DNA of 64,000 bases from Mesorhabditis belari (GCA_958450365.1 CAUEEP010000022.1:1-64000), one strand, 5' to 3'. Positions 13,456 to 25,246 are shown, counted from the stretch's first letter. Program-made: numbers and translations. Notes: generated by a model from the letters alone, not told the origin.

Positions 13456-16400
13456 CTAACAGTAATCGGGATAACTCTCACAGCTTACTGCAAGACAACC
13501 GAGTCTTGTGATATCATTTGTGACCGAGTTTTGAGTAAACGTCCACGCAGTTCCGTCCGTATTGCAATTTATCGCCGCACTGCATGAATCATCTCCATCA
13601 GCGCTCTGGCATAAAGTCGCATCGGTGTTCGCCTGTAATTTGAGTCCTTTACTAGTCATTTTGCATTTAAAAGTTTAAAAGCTAATTCAGCAGAACTCTC
13701 TATTTAAAATTAAACGATACGCATCGATCGTAAATCCTAATAACGCTATAGGAACGTCGCGTAGTCTAATAGTAAGTTTACTATCAAACAAATGCAGCAA
13801 AAAGCAAAAGAATTGGCAACGAGAGGAGTCGAACCCGGGACCACTAGTAATCTAGCTTTGAGCTCAAATTTCTTGGTGTTGGGCTATTCGATTTAAATAG
13901 TTTTGATACCATTCGACAGAGAAAGACTTGGCGCATCTAATGATACTAAGAATATTTAAATTAAACAGCCCAACACCAAGATATTTGAGTTCAAAGTTCG
14001 ATTTTCAGTAGGAAATGGGTGGATTGATGATTGATGATTAGATTGATGTAAACTCACACTAATGCTGGCAGGCCATGGCGCATCGACAGTCGCCGTTGAG
14101 GTGCAAGTGAGTGTGCGCACTGAGCAGCCATTAGAATCAGTTGTAACAACATCTGAAAAACATTATCAATAAATGACAAACTACCGTAATTTTTTTATGA
14201 AATTTCTTTAAAACAACTTTTTCTGGGGTAGTTTTATGCGTAGATTCCAAAAAACACAACGAGAGTTTAGGAAAAAGCGTTTTAAGTCAAGTTTCGGAGC
14301 TCTAAAGTGGTTTTGGAGGAAAAAATTGTTGTGTTTACTAGGCTGGTACTAAAAATTTGTGCGACTACGCGATCGTACGAGGGAAATGTGGTACTATTCC
14401 AGTGTCTACAGTAGTTTCAACACCTGAATCAAATGGAGTATTCCCGAAGGAATCATCATTTGTGACGATTGGAGGATTTGGTGTTGCTGAGGTGCAGAAG
14501 CCACAAGCGGGTCCTAGAGGAAACTGTAATTTATAAACAAATCATAGTACTTTCGAATAAAGTTACAATAATCAAAAGTACTGTAATGTACTCAAGATTT
14601 GCATTTCGAGTGTATTTTAAACTCAACCATTCATCACACAAGCCGGTGCCACATAATCTGTTGATGAGGTCACATTTCCGCACTCGTTTCTTTTCGTCGC
14701 TTTGTTCGCCCACTGAATTTTTCAGTTCCGAATTTGATTTTAGAAACTTTTTATACAAAAAATGACATAATATCAGCTTATAATTGCTGGAATTTTAGTG
14801 GAAAAGTGTGCTATTGGGTTGGTGAATTGAAAACCGCCGACTATTGTCATAAGTGCCAGTTTGAGCACTTTCTTCAAAAGAAACCCATTTTGGTGTCAAT
14901 GGAAAAGTTGTAGAGAATCAAAAATCAAGCTTATATCCAAATTTCCAAAAAGATACACTTGGTAGTTTCGCTTAAAATTTGTGTGTTCTGTGTGTTCTTT
15001 GTGCGGGCGTGTAATCGCTCGTCGTCTGGCGCAGGGCTTTTACATAACCCCCTTCAAATGATCTTCTGATTGTTTCCCAATCCTCAAATTGGGCACTGAC
15101 TTCTCCGCAAATCAAGACTAATCTTAATCTATTGGGTTGGTGAATTGAAAACTGCGGGCTATTGTGATACATGGCAGTTTGAGCACTTTCTTCCAAGAAA
15201 TCCATTTTGGTGTCAATGGAAAAGTTGTAGAGAATCAAAAATCAAGCTTATATCCAAATTTTCAAAACGATCCAAAAAACTGGTTTTCAAGAAATGCCAA
15301 ATTTAAGAATTTTTACTTGCAACTTGCATTTTAAGCGAAACTACTAAGTGTATCTTTTTTGAAATTTGGCTATAAGCCTAATTTTTGATTCTCTACAACT
15401 TTTCTATTGACACCAAAATGGGTTTCTTTTGAAGAAAGTGCTCAAACTGTGACATCTCCAGATCTCCAGTCCTCCATCTTTGAGTCCCCACACTTGTCTC
15501 ACACACAAACCAAAATCCTCAAATCCAAAATCACGAAAGAGGAATCCGCAAATTGCCTGTAAAATGGGCAGAAGACGTCAATAATAATGGAAATTATTTG
15601 GAATGAATTCATGGTTTTATGTTCAATAAATTTTAGTTCAAAGTCCCGCAGTTTTCAATTCACCAACCCAATAAAACCGAGCAAAAAGCCTCTTCTGGTT
15701 CTGATTTCTGGTTGATTGATTGATTTCTGTTTTAAAGCATGTTCCAACACTACCGTAACTCGGCTTTAATCTCATCCGTGGGTCTTCATAAATCATTATA
15801 TTTTCTATTTCTAGTTAGTTACAGTAATCCGCTACCTAGGTTACTCTAGAATCTAAACTGCAAATCTAAATCCAGTCCTAGACTTGGCCGTGCTTGGTTT
15901 AGATGTTCTGGCTCGGTTTAGACTGTACTCTCAAATAGACTTTGTTCCTCTTGAGCAAGTTTACTCGAACAGATTTGTGTAAGTAATTTTTATTTCAAGT
16001 AAATCTCAAGTAATCGTAGTCTAAAAAGTGCTGTTATTGTTGAAAAAAAGCAGTTTTCTTACTTTTCTATGCTTTTGAAAGCTGATAAGTTTAGTAAATC
16101 CTAAATAAAACCCTCTAAATCGATCTAGCAAAGAACCAAAAGTTTTTGAAGAAAAAGGGTAAAGAATTGGCATCGAGGGGGGGGTCGAACTTGCGGTCTA
16201 AGCTGTCTCTAGAGCTGTTCGCTCTAGAGACAAGCAGGCAAGCAACTTGACCAGCCGTTACATTGATTGGAAGGCGTCTTAGAAAGCGATTACTCAAAAG
16301 AAACACATATTTAGATGCCTCTTAACACTTTAAAGCCAATAACAGAACATTGTGTTCAAATTTTTATCATTTTGATATAGTTTGAACCCCTTTTACCAAC

Positions 16401-19284
16401 CTTTCCATACGGGGCCATACATTGTTGAGCAACTGTGCCCGTGCAAAGTGGAGCCACCGGGCAAGCGATTGTTCGACTTGTGACCGAACTGGAAACAAGT
16501 TTGGCATCAAAAAGAGTCAATGATTTTCATTATTTACCCATCACACGGACATCCCAACGCGGCTGATGTGCAAGTTCTCGTCTGTGTCATTGTTCCAAAT
16601 AGGCCACAAGTCGCCGAGCAACTCCCAGACGTCCAATCCGACCAAATGCCTGAATAGGAAAGATAAGCTGGCATAGGGTGGCTATTGTAGCGATTGTAAA
16701 TCGAAAAATCTGCTTTCAATCAAAACCTCACCATTTGTTGGGCAGCTTGTGCACGCCGGGGTTTGTGCATCGGCAAACATCGCTAGAAGTGACTATTTTC
16801 TCAATGAACTTTATAAAGTTATCCATCGGATTTGGCTTATTCAGCACGATAATCACAATGCGACACACACAATACTAGAGCCTAGTATTGTGTAGTATTG
16901 TATTAAGAAGTTGAGCTAACTTAACAACAAAACACACAACTTAACTTAATCCAAGCCTACATTCTCAGCTCCCTAATCCCTATTAAACAATCTCCAGCTT
17001 GTTCTGGCAATAAAAAGATGGGGAAGGGTTGATAGACTTCTCGCATTAAGAACCTAAGACATGAACTGATCCACCGGGGGAGCCCGGGTCCCTAATTCAG
17101 CCTCTAATTCCAGAGACAGCCACATTGCTGTTGTACCACACTGGTATTGTGCCACACTGGCGTGTCTTGTTAATCTTGGAAAATTCGGATTAGGTTCGAA
17201 TCTTCTGAGATCAAAACAGCCAATTTCTAACTTCTAATAGTGAGGCAGAAGTCCTCTCTTGTCAATCATAGTCATTCTTGGTTATTTAGTTTATTAAAGT
17301 CTTAAAAGTAACTTTGCTTACTTTAGTATATTAAAAGTATATTATTAGATGTATGTTCTTTTCAACGAAAGCGTTTTTCTAAAGCTACCGTAACCTTGTC
17401 TCACTCAATTTTCTATTTCTGATTTCAAAATAGAGTTCAAAAAAGGAAATGAAAAGAGATGAAAGTAAATCTACTTACGGTAGCTACTTACAGCAGCTAC
17501 TTACGGCAGCTACTTACGGCAGCTACTTACCTGCAGCTACTTACGGTAGCTACTTACGGTAGCTACTTACCTGCAGCTACTTACGGCAGCTACTTACGGC
17601 AGCTACTTACGGCAGCTACTTACGGCAGCTACTTACGGCAGCTACTTACGGCAGCTACTTACGGTAGCTACTTACCTGCAGCTACTTACGGCAGCTACTT
17701 ACGGCAGCTACTTACGGCAGCTACTTACGGTAGCTACTTACCTGCAGCTACTTACGGCAGCTACTTACGGCAGCTACTTACGGCAGCTACTTACGGTAGC
17801 TACTTACCTGCAGCTACTTACGACAGCTACTTACGACAGCTACTTACGGCAGCTACCGTAACCTGCAGCTACTTACGGCGCCAGGATTTTCAAAAGTTGA
17901 CAAGTTTTAGAAAACGGATACTATTAGGTTGTCGGATTATGAATTGCCGTTTTTATCAAAAAGTAATTTTATTATAAAATCAATACAAAAATATTTTAAT
18001 CTAAAAGGTATTCTCCATCGGTATCTATGACATCTCGCCAACGTCCACGCAAAGAATGAATGCCCTTGTTGAAGAACTCGACCGGCTGTGACTCAAAGAA
18101 ATTGGCCACCCAAATTTGGACTTCATCGCGGTTTTTGAATTTTTTTCCGGCCAAGGAATGCTGCATCGACCGGAACAAATGGTAATCAGATGGCGCAAGG
18201 TCTGGGCTATATTGCGGGTGAGGCAGAAGTTCCCAGCCCAATTCTTCAATTTTTTTCAGAGTTACTTTTGCGGTGTGTGGACGCGCGTTGTCATGGAGCA
18301 ATTTTGTTGACGCTGTTTCCACTCCCTGTCGACGAAGCGATTGATCGACGCGGCTTAATTGTTCTTTGTAGGGGTCCGCATTAACCGTTTGACCAGAATT
18401 TAGCACTTCAAAATGCACCAATCCTTTGCTATTCCACCAAACACATAGCATCCCCTTTTTGCCATGGATGTCTGGTTTTGGAGTCGGTTTTTGGGGTTTG
18501 TCCAGGGTCCAACCATTGTCGTTTTCTAGTGGTATTATCAAAGGATAACCACTTTTCATCAGACGTGACAATCGACTCAAAAAAACCACTGTTCTTGGCT
18601 TGACGCAAAAGAATTCCGGCCATATTGATTCGCGTTGTTTTGTTCAAATCGCTTAGTTCATGAGGCACCCATTTACCGCATTTATTCACCTTACCAATGG
18701 CATGCAAGTGGTCAGCAATGGTGGAATGATGACAACCGAACCTCTCAGCAAGTTCTCGTGTCGTTTGGGCAGGATCAGAATCGATGGCTGCTTTAAGTTC
18801 CTCATCGTCCACAGTTTTTGGTCGCCTCTCATGTTCTTTGTCTTCAAGGCTCTCGTCGCCGTCCCGAAAGCGCTGAAACCAATTGCGACATTGACGTTCG
18901 TTGATAACATCTTCTCCGAATGCATTGCTTATAGAGCGATGGGATTCTGCCGCTGTTTTCCTTTGTTTGAAGTCGTACAACAAACAAATCCACATTTTAT
19001 TTTTGATGTCGTTCATTTCCTAAGGCAAATTTATATTAAAAATCTAAGCAAATATAGACGAATAATATATCAATCGACGCGGCATAAAACGCTCTTTAAC
19101 ATAGTTTAAAAAGTGCCACAAAAATTTATTTGAAAAAAAATACAAAGCAAAAAAGACAACGGCAATTCATAATCCGACAACCTAATAGAAGACTTTCAGA
19201 TTTCCCTAATTCCCTTAAATCTTAAAGAAATTCAACCAAAAACCAACCAATCATCGATAAGAAAAACACTCTTCTCAAAGCCAT
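13456..19284 (-). CDS. Secreted TSP1 plus C6-like Cys-rich protein, paralog A, 244 aa
   Basis: Predicted small secreted protein; role unknown. Exons 5' to 3' on the minus strand: 19284-19248, 16782-16732, 16649-16538, 16488-16401, 14712-14628, 14513-14424, 14152-14058, 13632-13456. All junctions are GT-AG and in frame. Exon 1 encodes the signal core MALRRVFFLSMI, found by its match to paralog B (MALKRILIFLMP). Next come TPACTSCPTNG and a thrombospondin type-1 repeat (IWSDW, CSATCGLFGT, TQTRTC, GCPCD), then a Cys-rich half: WANK...NECGNVT, PACGFCTS, DSNGCSVRTLTCTS, NCNTDGTAWTF and a C-terminal CESYPDYC. The second half resembles the nematode C6 (DUF281) domain; that name is tentative. Introns carry a mariner, a 13-bp satellite, a foldback element and tRNA-like pieces. 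The minus-strand TTATAA at 19347-19342 is a possible TATA element. Confidence 0.87.
13813..13856 (-). tRNA. tRNA-like 3' half, truncated
   Basis: The minus strand shows CCCGGGTTCGACTCC and a following TTGCCAATTC. The 5' half is missing because a foldback R1 copy begins at 13856. The 3' flank matches the tRNA-like sequence at 16167-16257. Confidence 0.4.
13856..14003. mobile_element. Foldback family R1, copy 2
   Basis: Carries the same arms as 9052-9412 (TTTCTTGGTGTTGGGCTATT and its inverse) without the GC-rich centre. It lies in the last intron of TSP1 gene A. Confidence 0.75.
14812..15673. mobile_element. Foldback element with TTGGGTTGGTGAATTGAAAA ends, composite
   Basis: TA-flanked ends at 14812 and 15673 are inverted copies, with another copy of the end at about 15130. 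Internal arms mirror each other (CAGTTTGAGCACTTTCTTC against its reverse complement). A unique block at 15000-15130 recurs inverted at 33640-33800. Related copies lie at 33130-33964, 50054-50579 and 60779-61619. Probably a mariner-derived non-autonomous element. Confidence 0.75.
16167..16257 (-). tRNA. tRNA-like sequence with an 11-bp hairpin arm
   Basis: The minus strand ends in AAGTTCGACCCC and TGCCAATTC as in the copy at 13813-13856. The middle is a perfect 11-base inverted repeat, GTCTCTAGAGC with a 5-base loop, placed where a class II variable arm or anticodon arm would be. No convincing acceptor stem. Lies in an intron of gene A. Confidence 0.4.
17464..17880. repeat. 13-bp satellite in intron 1 of TSP1 gene A
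   Basis: About 32 head-to-tail copies of CAGCTACTTACGG with a regularly placed variant ending CTTACCTG. Read on the strand of gene A every unit contains GTAAGT, the 5' splice-site consensus, and the variant contains CAGGTAAGT. Confidence 0.93.
17924..19185 (-). mobile_element. Mariner element, 1262 bp, almost intact
   Basis: Terminal inverted repeats begin TTAGGTTGTCGGATTATGAA and end with the exact complement, flanked by TA on both sides (17922-17923 and 19186-19187), the expected mariner target duplication. It lies in intron 1 of TSP1 gene A in the same orientation as the gene. Confidence 0.92.
17996..19016 (-). pseudogene. Mariner transposase (DD34D), one frameshift
   Basis: The first frame from 19016 gives the N-terminal helix-turn-helix part and DEKW with the first catalytic Asp. 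It then runs out of frame near 18470-18480, after WLDPGQTPK, and the downstream frame continues with HGKKG, HDNARPH and YSPDLAPSDYHLF. Exactly 34 residues separate the second and third Asp, as in mariner DD34D. All three catalytic Asp are present, so a single-base indel is the only visible lesion; its age must be small. Whether the indel is real or a sequencing error cannot be decided here. Confidence 0.88.
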
Positions 19285-19939
19285 TCTCAACGCTCAAAAA
19301 AAAACGCTTGAGTTCAAGTGAACTGTGCTGGGTGCGAGCACTTATAAACCTTCCACTGCTCAATCAAAAATATCTCTGATTTTGTGTTTTATTGAGTTGA
19401 AATTGAAATAATTCCATTTGATCCGCTCAATCGCCCAATCTCATCGCGGTCATTTCCTCATTTTTCATGATACTCTCGAAAATTTTACGTCAGATTTAAA
19501 ACCAAATTGATGAGAATTTTCTGGGCGTTTACGGCTACAGAAATGGCTTCAAATAGCACATTTTTTTTTTGGGCAATTTGATGCTGAACTTTACAGGATA
19601 GATGATCAAGGGAACGGTGTTGAATTGACGCCGAGAAACTTGAGAAACTTGCTTGCTTGTTCACTTCTAAACTTTGAACCTGGTTTCACTTCTAAACCAG
19701 AACAGTTTTGTTCTGGGCGTACATCCTAAGAGGCGAGCAGCGTCTTGTCGTGGCATTCCTCCATTTCCCTCGACGATCCTTTCTTTATTGACATTTAGAA
19801 ATTGGCACCGAGAAACTCGCTTGCTTGTTGACTTCTAAACTTTGAATTAAGAATTTCTTTTCTTTAACTGATACTTTCTTTCTTTAACTCTACAATCATT
19901 GTAACAATGATTGTAACAAGGATTGATCTAAAATTGGCA

Positions 19940-20286
19940 TCAGATGGCATTAGATGGCATTAGATGGCATTAGATGGCATCAGATGGCGTCAGATGGAAT
20001 CAAATGGCATCAGATGGCATTAGATGGCATCAGATGGCGTCAGATGGCATCAGATGACGTCAGATGGAATCAAATGGCATCAGATGGCATTAGATGGCAT
20101 CAGATGGCGTCAGATGGAATCAAATGGCATCAGATGGCATTAGATGGCATCAGATGGCGTCAGATGGCATCAGATGACGTCAGATGGAATCAAATGGCAT
20201 CAGATGGCATTAGATGGCATCAGATGGCGTCAGATGGAATCAAATGGCATCAGATGGCATTAGATGGCATCAGATGGCGTCAGATG
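19940..20286. repeat. Tandem repeat ATGGCATCAG type
   Basis: About 35 copies of a 10-base unit (CAGATGGCAT with variants such as CAGATGGCGT), arranged in a higher-order block of about 120 bases repeated nearly three times. The plus-strand frame of 124 codons is a repeat product. It lies upstream of gene A. Confidence 0.93.
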
Positions 20287-20737
20287 ACTCGTGACTTGAT
20301 GATTCTAAGAGTTTTCCCCCTTTCTTGATTCTAATTCTACTAGTTTTGGTAAAAGATTCATTGGGATTGAATCAAATTTGTATTTTAACTTTTTGATTTG
20401 CATTTAAACTAATTTGAAAACATTACAAGTTTACTGTAAAGAACGTTTGACTGCTTTAAACGTGTTTAAAGCATGCCTAGTTTATCGTAACCCGCAGCCT
20501 GTAATCAGCCGCTATATTTTAGCGTAGAGATCATGGATTGGTCTGTTCTTGGTGTCATTCAAAAGCCCAAAGTTGGTTCGATCTTTTGGTAAAAGAAGTT
20601 TATAAAAATAACCATTCTACGCGTTTCTACAAGCGTTTGTAGTCTGATCTTGTAGTTTGTGAAAAGCCAATATCTACTTTAGAGTGCCAAATCGGCTTTC
20701 CGTTACGTTCGCAAGTGATAAACATTTGAGCACTTTG

Positions 20738-20905
20738 TTACTTTGTTAACAAAGCTTTGTTTAGTCAGATACTTTGTTAACAAAGCTTTGTTTAGCCAGA
20801 TACTTTGTTAACAAAGCTTTGTTTAGCCAGATACTTTGTTCATAAAGCTTTGTTTAGCCAGATACTTTGTTAACAGTCTTTGTTTAGCCAGCTACTTTGT
20901 TTCCA
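20738..20905. repeat. 33-bp tandem repeat with internal palindrome
   Basis: Five units containing TACTTTGTTAACAAAGC and TTTGTTTAGCCAGA. ACTTTGTTAACAAAG is itself palindromic, so each unit could fold. Confidence 0.85.
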
Positions 20906-21097
20906 GTTATTCAAATCGTTACTTTTTAGATTTATCAACACAAAGAAGCTACATGAAAGTTAATTTTTAACTGCAAATGAAACAAAAATGATATAAGGAT
21001 TTGCAAAAACTGCAGAAATTGCAGAAAGACAAACTGCAAATTTCTAAAATCGAGCATAAATCGTAAGCATTCAGAAATATCAAAATTGAATTGAAAA

Positions 21098-24000
21098 TCA
21101 ACACAAACTGGGATATGTCTCACAGGTGACCGCCGAGCAACCAATCCTTTCAATGTTTAGTGTGGCTCCACTGGCCGTGTACGTCCACATAGTGCCGTCC
21201 GAGTTACAAATGAGTGATGAAGAGCAAGTGTCGGAAATGCCGGAACTGTCGCAAAGTGTTAGGTCGTTGTTTGCCTAAATTCGGATTTTAGTGGTTCAGG
21301 AATTGCAAACTTATTAACTTCTATAAACCCAAAAAAACCGTTAAACACTCCTTTGTCGATTTCAGTCAAAGCCAAGATAAAGCCAAAGTTTTTGGCCAAA
21401 TCCAACAGTAAGATTGAAATTCTAGGCCAATTCTAGTCAAAGCCATCGGCTTACAATTAAAACTTTAGACAAGTTTTGTCTTTTTTGTCTGATAATTAAA
21501 ACTTGAGTTAAAGCTAACCAAATTGAGCCAAATTTCTTTATCTTTACGCAAACTTTAGTTTGAGATTAAAGCCAAGAAAATCGAAGGTTAAGGTTCAACT
21601 TACTGACTTTACTTGCTTCAGTTTACTTACTTCAGTTTACTTACTTACTTTACTTACTTCAGTTTACTTATTGGGTTGGGGAGAATGAGTGGGCGCCGAA
21701 AATGAAAAAAATGTCTAAAACTTCAATTCGACTTCGTGAAATAATATGCGTTTGATATGAGTAGAATGGTTAACTAATTCTCTACAAAATCACATTTAAA
21801 AGAAAATTCAAACAGCGCCTCCGCTCAAGAAAAAGCCATTTTTTCACAAAAACTACAAACTGTGATCTAGAAAAAACCATTGGTGGGATCTTCCTGCAAA
21901 TTTGGCAACTTAAGTAATTGAATGTGCTCTATCTTTTTTATATAAACACCAAAGAAGGTTTATGTGAAAGAAACTGTTCAAATGATGAGTCGGACTCTTT
22001 GCCATTTTGACTAGCTGTGTTTGGGAGTCCATAAACTCCACGAAAGAAAAGCTTTGTGGAATCTCTCAAAAGTGATTTTGTAGAGAAATAGTGGATCCTT
22101 TTGATGAAACCAAACGTATGTTTAAAGAAGGCTTTATGTGTGCAAAAAGTCCCTTTAAAGTTTGGCGCCGACTCATTCTCCCCAACCCAATACTTACTTT
22201 ACTTACTTATTTCAGTTTACTTCAGTATCCCAATCTATACAATTTTCAAATTAGAGCAATGCTAGAGCTTTTTCTTTATACAAATCACCTCAATCGTTGC
22301 AGGCCATGGCGGCGGTTCACCAGGGGCCGTCGATGTACACGTGAATGTGCGCAACGAACAACCATTCGAATCGGTTGTGAGTACATCTGTAACAGTAGAC
22401 TATAATCAAAAATAATTGTTTAATTCAAATAGAAAAATGAAAAGATAAGCCATTAAAAGCTTGAACTTTGCAAAACCTGATGCAAATGGAGAATCCCCGA
22501 TCGATCCATCGGTAACAATAGGCAATATCGGGGTTGAAGAGGTGCAGAAGCCGCAAGCAGGGCCTAGAAATGCTAAGTTGGAACAAATGGATCTATTGTA
22601 AGCAGAAATCTATCGCCTAATCGCATTCTTATCCCAGCTACAGTAATCTGTTTCACTACTTTATAAATTAAAAACTATTCAACTACCGTAAATACTGTAA
22701 TAGTACCCCACCCCCATAATGACGGTGCGGAGTGTTGTGTAGTCTAGCTTTGGACGCGTTTTTCTCGACACTGGTTTACGCTACAATGCGCGCTTAGGTA
22801 TCAAAAAATAGCCCTGAATTTCAGCTATTATTTGATACCTAAGCGCGCATTGTAGCATAAACCAGTGTTGAGAAAAACTCGTTCAAAGCTAGACTACGCG
22901 ACACTCCGCACCGTCATTATGGGGGTGGGGTACAGTATTTCCGGTAAACTGTAATAGAACAAGAACAAAATTACCATACCATTACTAGCTTCTTTTAAGT
23001 TTTAGTGATTCAATTCACTAACCAGGCATCACACAAGATGGTGTCACGTAATCCGTTGACGCGGTCACATTCCCGCACTCATTTCTTTTCGTCACTTTGT
23101 TTGCCCACTAAATTTCATTTTTATGTTAAAAACAGTATCTAAGCAAAAACAAATGTCAAAGCTATGCTAAAAACAATTAAATATATCAAACCTTTGAATA
23201 AGGAGGCATACATTGTTGTGACACGGTGCCTAGGCAAAGTGGACTCACCGGGCAAGCGGTGGTTCGCGTTGTCGGTTCTCTGCAATTTTCAGCTACCTCT
23301 GCCGAGTTAGTGCCTATTTCACGGTTTTCAAGTTCACGCAGAGACTCAACACTCTAATCTTCTACAAGATCTCGTCGTTAGCTACATTTTCCGACCGCAC
23401 ATCGATAGGTTCTGATAAGCGGTTTTCGAGATTTCGAGGAATTTAAGTGACGCTCAGAGAGAATCCGGTAATAGTAAGATTTCTTCTGTAAGAAGATTGC
23501 TTCTTCTCATCTGTAAGAGCTATGAAACAACTGGATCTTGTTTAACAACTGGATCTTGTTTATATGTGAGGAGAAATGTTCCACCGATCCAGGCCAGTAG
23601 GGCCAGACTTGCCTGACCAGAAGGCCCAGACTTGCCTGACCAGAAGGACCAGACTTGCCTGGCCAGAAGGCCCAGCTTGCCTGACCAGAAGGCCCAGACT
23701 TGCCTGGCCAGAAGGCCCAGCTTGCCTGACCAGAAGGCCCAGAGTTGCCTGGCCAGAAGGCCCAGCTTGCCTGACCAGAAGGCCCAGACTTGCCTGGCCA
23801 GAAGGCCCAGCTTGCCTGACCAGAAGGCCCAGCTTGCCTAGCCAGAAGGTCAGGCCTGGCACTAGGCCTAGCACTCAGGTTTTTCATTCAGCAAGAACTT
23901 CAAATCAGTAAAGATCTGGCTCTGGCTTTGAAATGACTCTATTAAGGATATTTTAGCTATGTCTTTGAACACTTTCTTATGAGATTAGCTGCTTTGATAG

Positions 24001-25166
24001 TGCTTACTTTCTTGTTTAACTTTCTTGCTTAACTTCCTTGCTTGTCAGATAAATTCCCCTATCCAGTAGGAAATTGTTATACAAATTAAACTATGCGAAT
24101 GATTTAAATGGCTAAACATTTACCCATTTAACGTTTTCTAAAGCTTACGCATCACAGGGACATCCCAATGGCGCAGAAGTGCAGCTGCGCGCCTGATTCT
24201 TCGTTCCCCATAAACCACAAGTTGCTGTGCATTGTGATGTGTCAGCCCATTGAGACCAAATACCTTTAATCGACTTTTGAAAGTGATCGCACTTACACAA
24301 ACCATTTGGTGGACAACTCGTGCATGCGGGTTGGGCATAAACGACAATTGCTGAAAATATCTTTTTGAAATTTGCATTCAATGTGGTTCTGATGAGCTCG
24401 GGAAAATGTAAATAACTGTTTCTATTTGTAAATACCAAATAATCGATCCAGTTAACTAGATCTATTTCTAGACTTAACTAGATCTATTTCTAGTTAACTA
24501 GACCCAGCCACACCCGGATATTCTCTTTAGCCTAGCTGGATATGTCCAGCTAAGCTAAAGGAAATGAAGGAACTAGGCTTAGATCCAGATCTAGACCCAA
24601 GTCAGCCACTTCCAGATCCAGCTAGCCACTTCCAGATTCAGCTAGCCACTTCCAGATTCAGCTAGCCACTTCCAGATCCAGCTAGCCACTTCCAGATTCA
24701 GCTAGCCACTTCCAGATTCAGCTAGCCACTTCCAGATTCAGCTAGCCACTTCCAGATTCAGCTAGCCACTTCCAGATCCAGTTTTGTTCGAACAAAAAGG
24801 CCTGGTCTTTTTGTCCGAACTTGCAGTAAACCCTTGGTGGCCTTACTTGGCCTAGATTAGAGTTTGGGAACTTTTCCGAGCTCCGCCTTCAGTTCTACCG
24901 AAACTGAGTGGCTAAATTTACTATAGCTCTACAACATTCACCAATTGTGCTACGAGATTACGCTAGTCGCACTTTAAAGCGCTTACATTTCCGGTAGCTG
25001 GAGCGCTTTACAAGCTCATGAGCTTGTAAGCTCAAGCTCTGCAAGGTTAGATCATGAGAAGCATGAGCAAAAAGGAGTATGAGAAGAAAATTTGAAATGC
25101 AATGAACTGTCGAATCATCGAAGACTCACCAGGCATCAAAAATATCAAAATCCTTTTCAAAGCCAT
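21098..25166 (-). CDS. Secreted TSP1 plus C6-like Cys-rich protein, paralog B, 244 aa
   Basis: Paralog of gene A with the same plan and length. Exons on the minus strand: 25166-25130, 24350-24303, 24263-24149, 23279-23192, 23107-23023, 22563-22477, 22386-22289, 21274-21098; lengths 37, 48, 115, 88, 85, 87, 98 and 177 against 37, 51, 112, 88, 85, 90, 95 and 177 in A. Signal peptide MALKRILIFLMPAIVVYAQ, then PACTSCPPNG, a TSP1 repeat (IWSQW, CTATCGLWGT, ARSCTS, GCPCD), and the Cys-rich half with NECGNVT, PACGFCTS, DSNGCSLRTFTCTS, ICNSDGTMWTY and final CETYPSLC. The gap between exons 2 and 3 is only 39 bases, in frame and without a stop; if retained the protein is 257 aa. A TATATA at 25246-25241 lies about 75 bases before the start. 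Function is inferred only from domains: likely extracellular. Confidence 0.88.
21671..22190. mobile_element. TA-flanked inverted-repeat element, 520 bp
   Basis: Ends are TTGGGTTGGGGAGAATGAGT and its complement, flanked by TA on each side. The tip resembles the TTGGGTTGGTGAATTG foldback family but the interior differs. No transposase remains. It lies in the last intron of TSP1 gene B. Confidence 0.85.
22704..22932. mobile_element. Near-perfect 229-bp palindrome
   Basis: Starts TACCCCACCCCCATAATGAC and ends with its complement; the arms stay complementary to a centre near 22818 (TTTGATACCTAAGCGCGCA inverted). It lies between exons 5 and 6 of gene B. A partly similar foldback is at 43008-43243. 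Confidence 0.85.
23295..23465. repeat. Dispersed repeat, copy 1
   Basis: About 170 bases, including ACATCGATAGGTTCTGATAA and TTTCGAGGAATTTA, recur at 61626-61815 with scattered differences. No coding signal or terminal repeat seen. Confidence 0.7.
23597..23858. repeat. Tandem repeat in TSP1 gene B intron
   Basis: About 11 copies of a 23-24-base unit (CCAGAAGGCCCAGACTTGCC type). All frames stay open on both strands; these frames are not genes. Confidence 0.93.
24597..24783. repeat. 20-bp tandem repeat in intron 1 of TSP1 gene B
   Basis: About nine exact or one-mismatch copies of GCTAGCCACTTCCAGATTCA. Confidence 0.95.
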
Positions 25167-25240
25167 CTCGAAAATCGTGCATTAAAATGAGGAAATTGAT
25201 GAACTGTGATGTGATGAACATCCACCTCTCCATCACTGCC

Positions 25241-25246
25241 TATATA
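25241..25246 (-). promoter_or_regulatory. TATA-like element of TSP1 gene B
   Basis: TATATA in the context GGTATATAGGCAG on the minus strand, about 75 bases before the start codon. Gene C has TATATA at 29010-29005, about 91 bases before its start, and gene A TTATAA about 58 bases before its start. Confidence 0.4.

Noticed and set aside
17459..17977. 172-codon plus-strand frame rich in Thr, Tyr and Leu
   Set aside because: Product of the 13-bp satellite on the antisense strand of gene A.
18116..19109. Plus-strand frames across the mariner
   Set aside because: They are antisense shadows of the minus-strand transposase, which carries the catalytic motifs.
19954..20328. 124-codon frame of MASDGI repeats
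   Set aside because: Repeat artefact with higher-order structure, no splice partners.
21671..22190. A third mariner with a transposase
   Set aside because: Has inverted ends and TA flanks but no helix-turn-helix or DD34D motif in any frame; listed as a non-autonomous element.
23507..23911. Overlapping frames on both strands over the 23-bp repeat
   Set aside because: Repeat artefact in a gene B intron.
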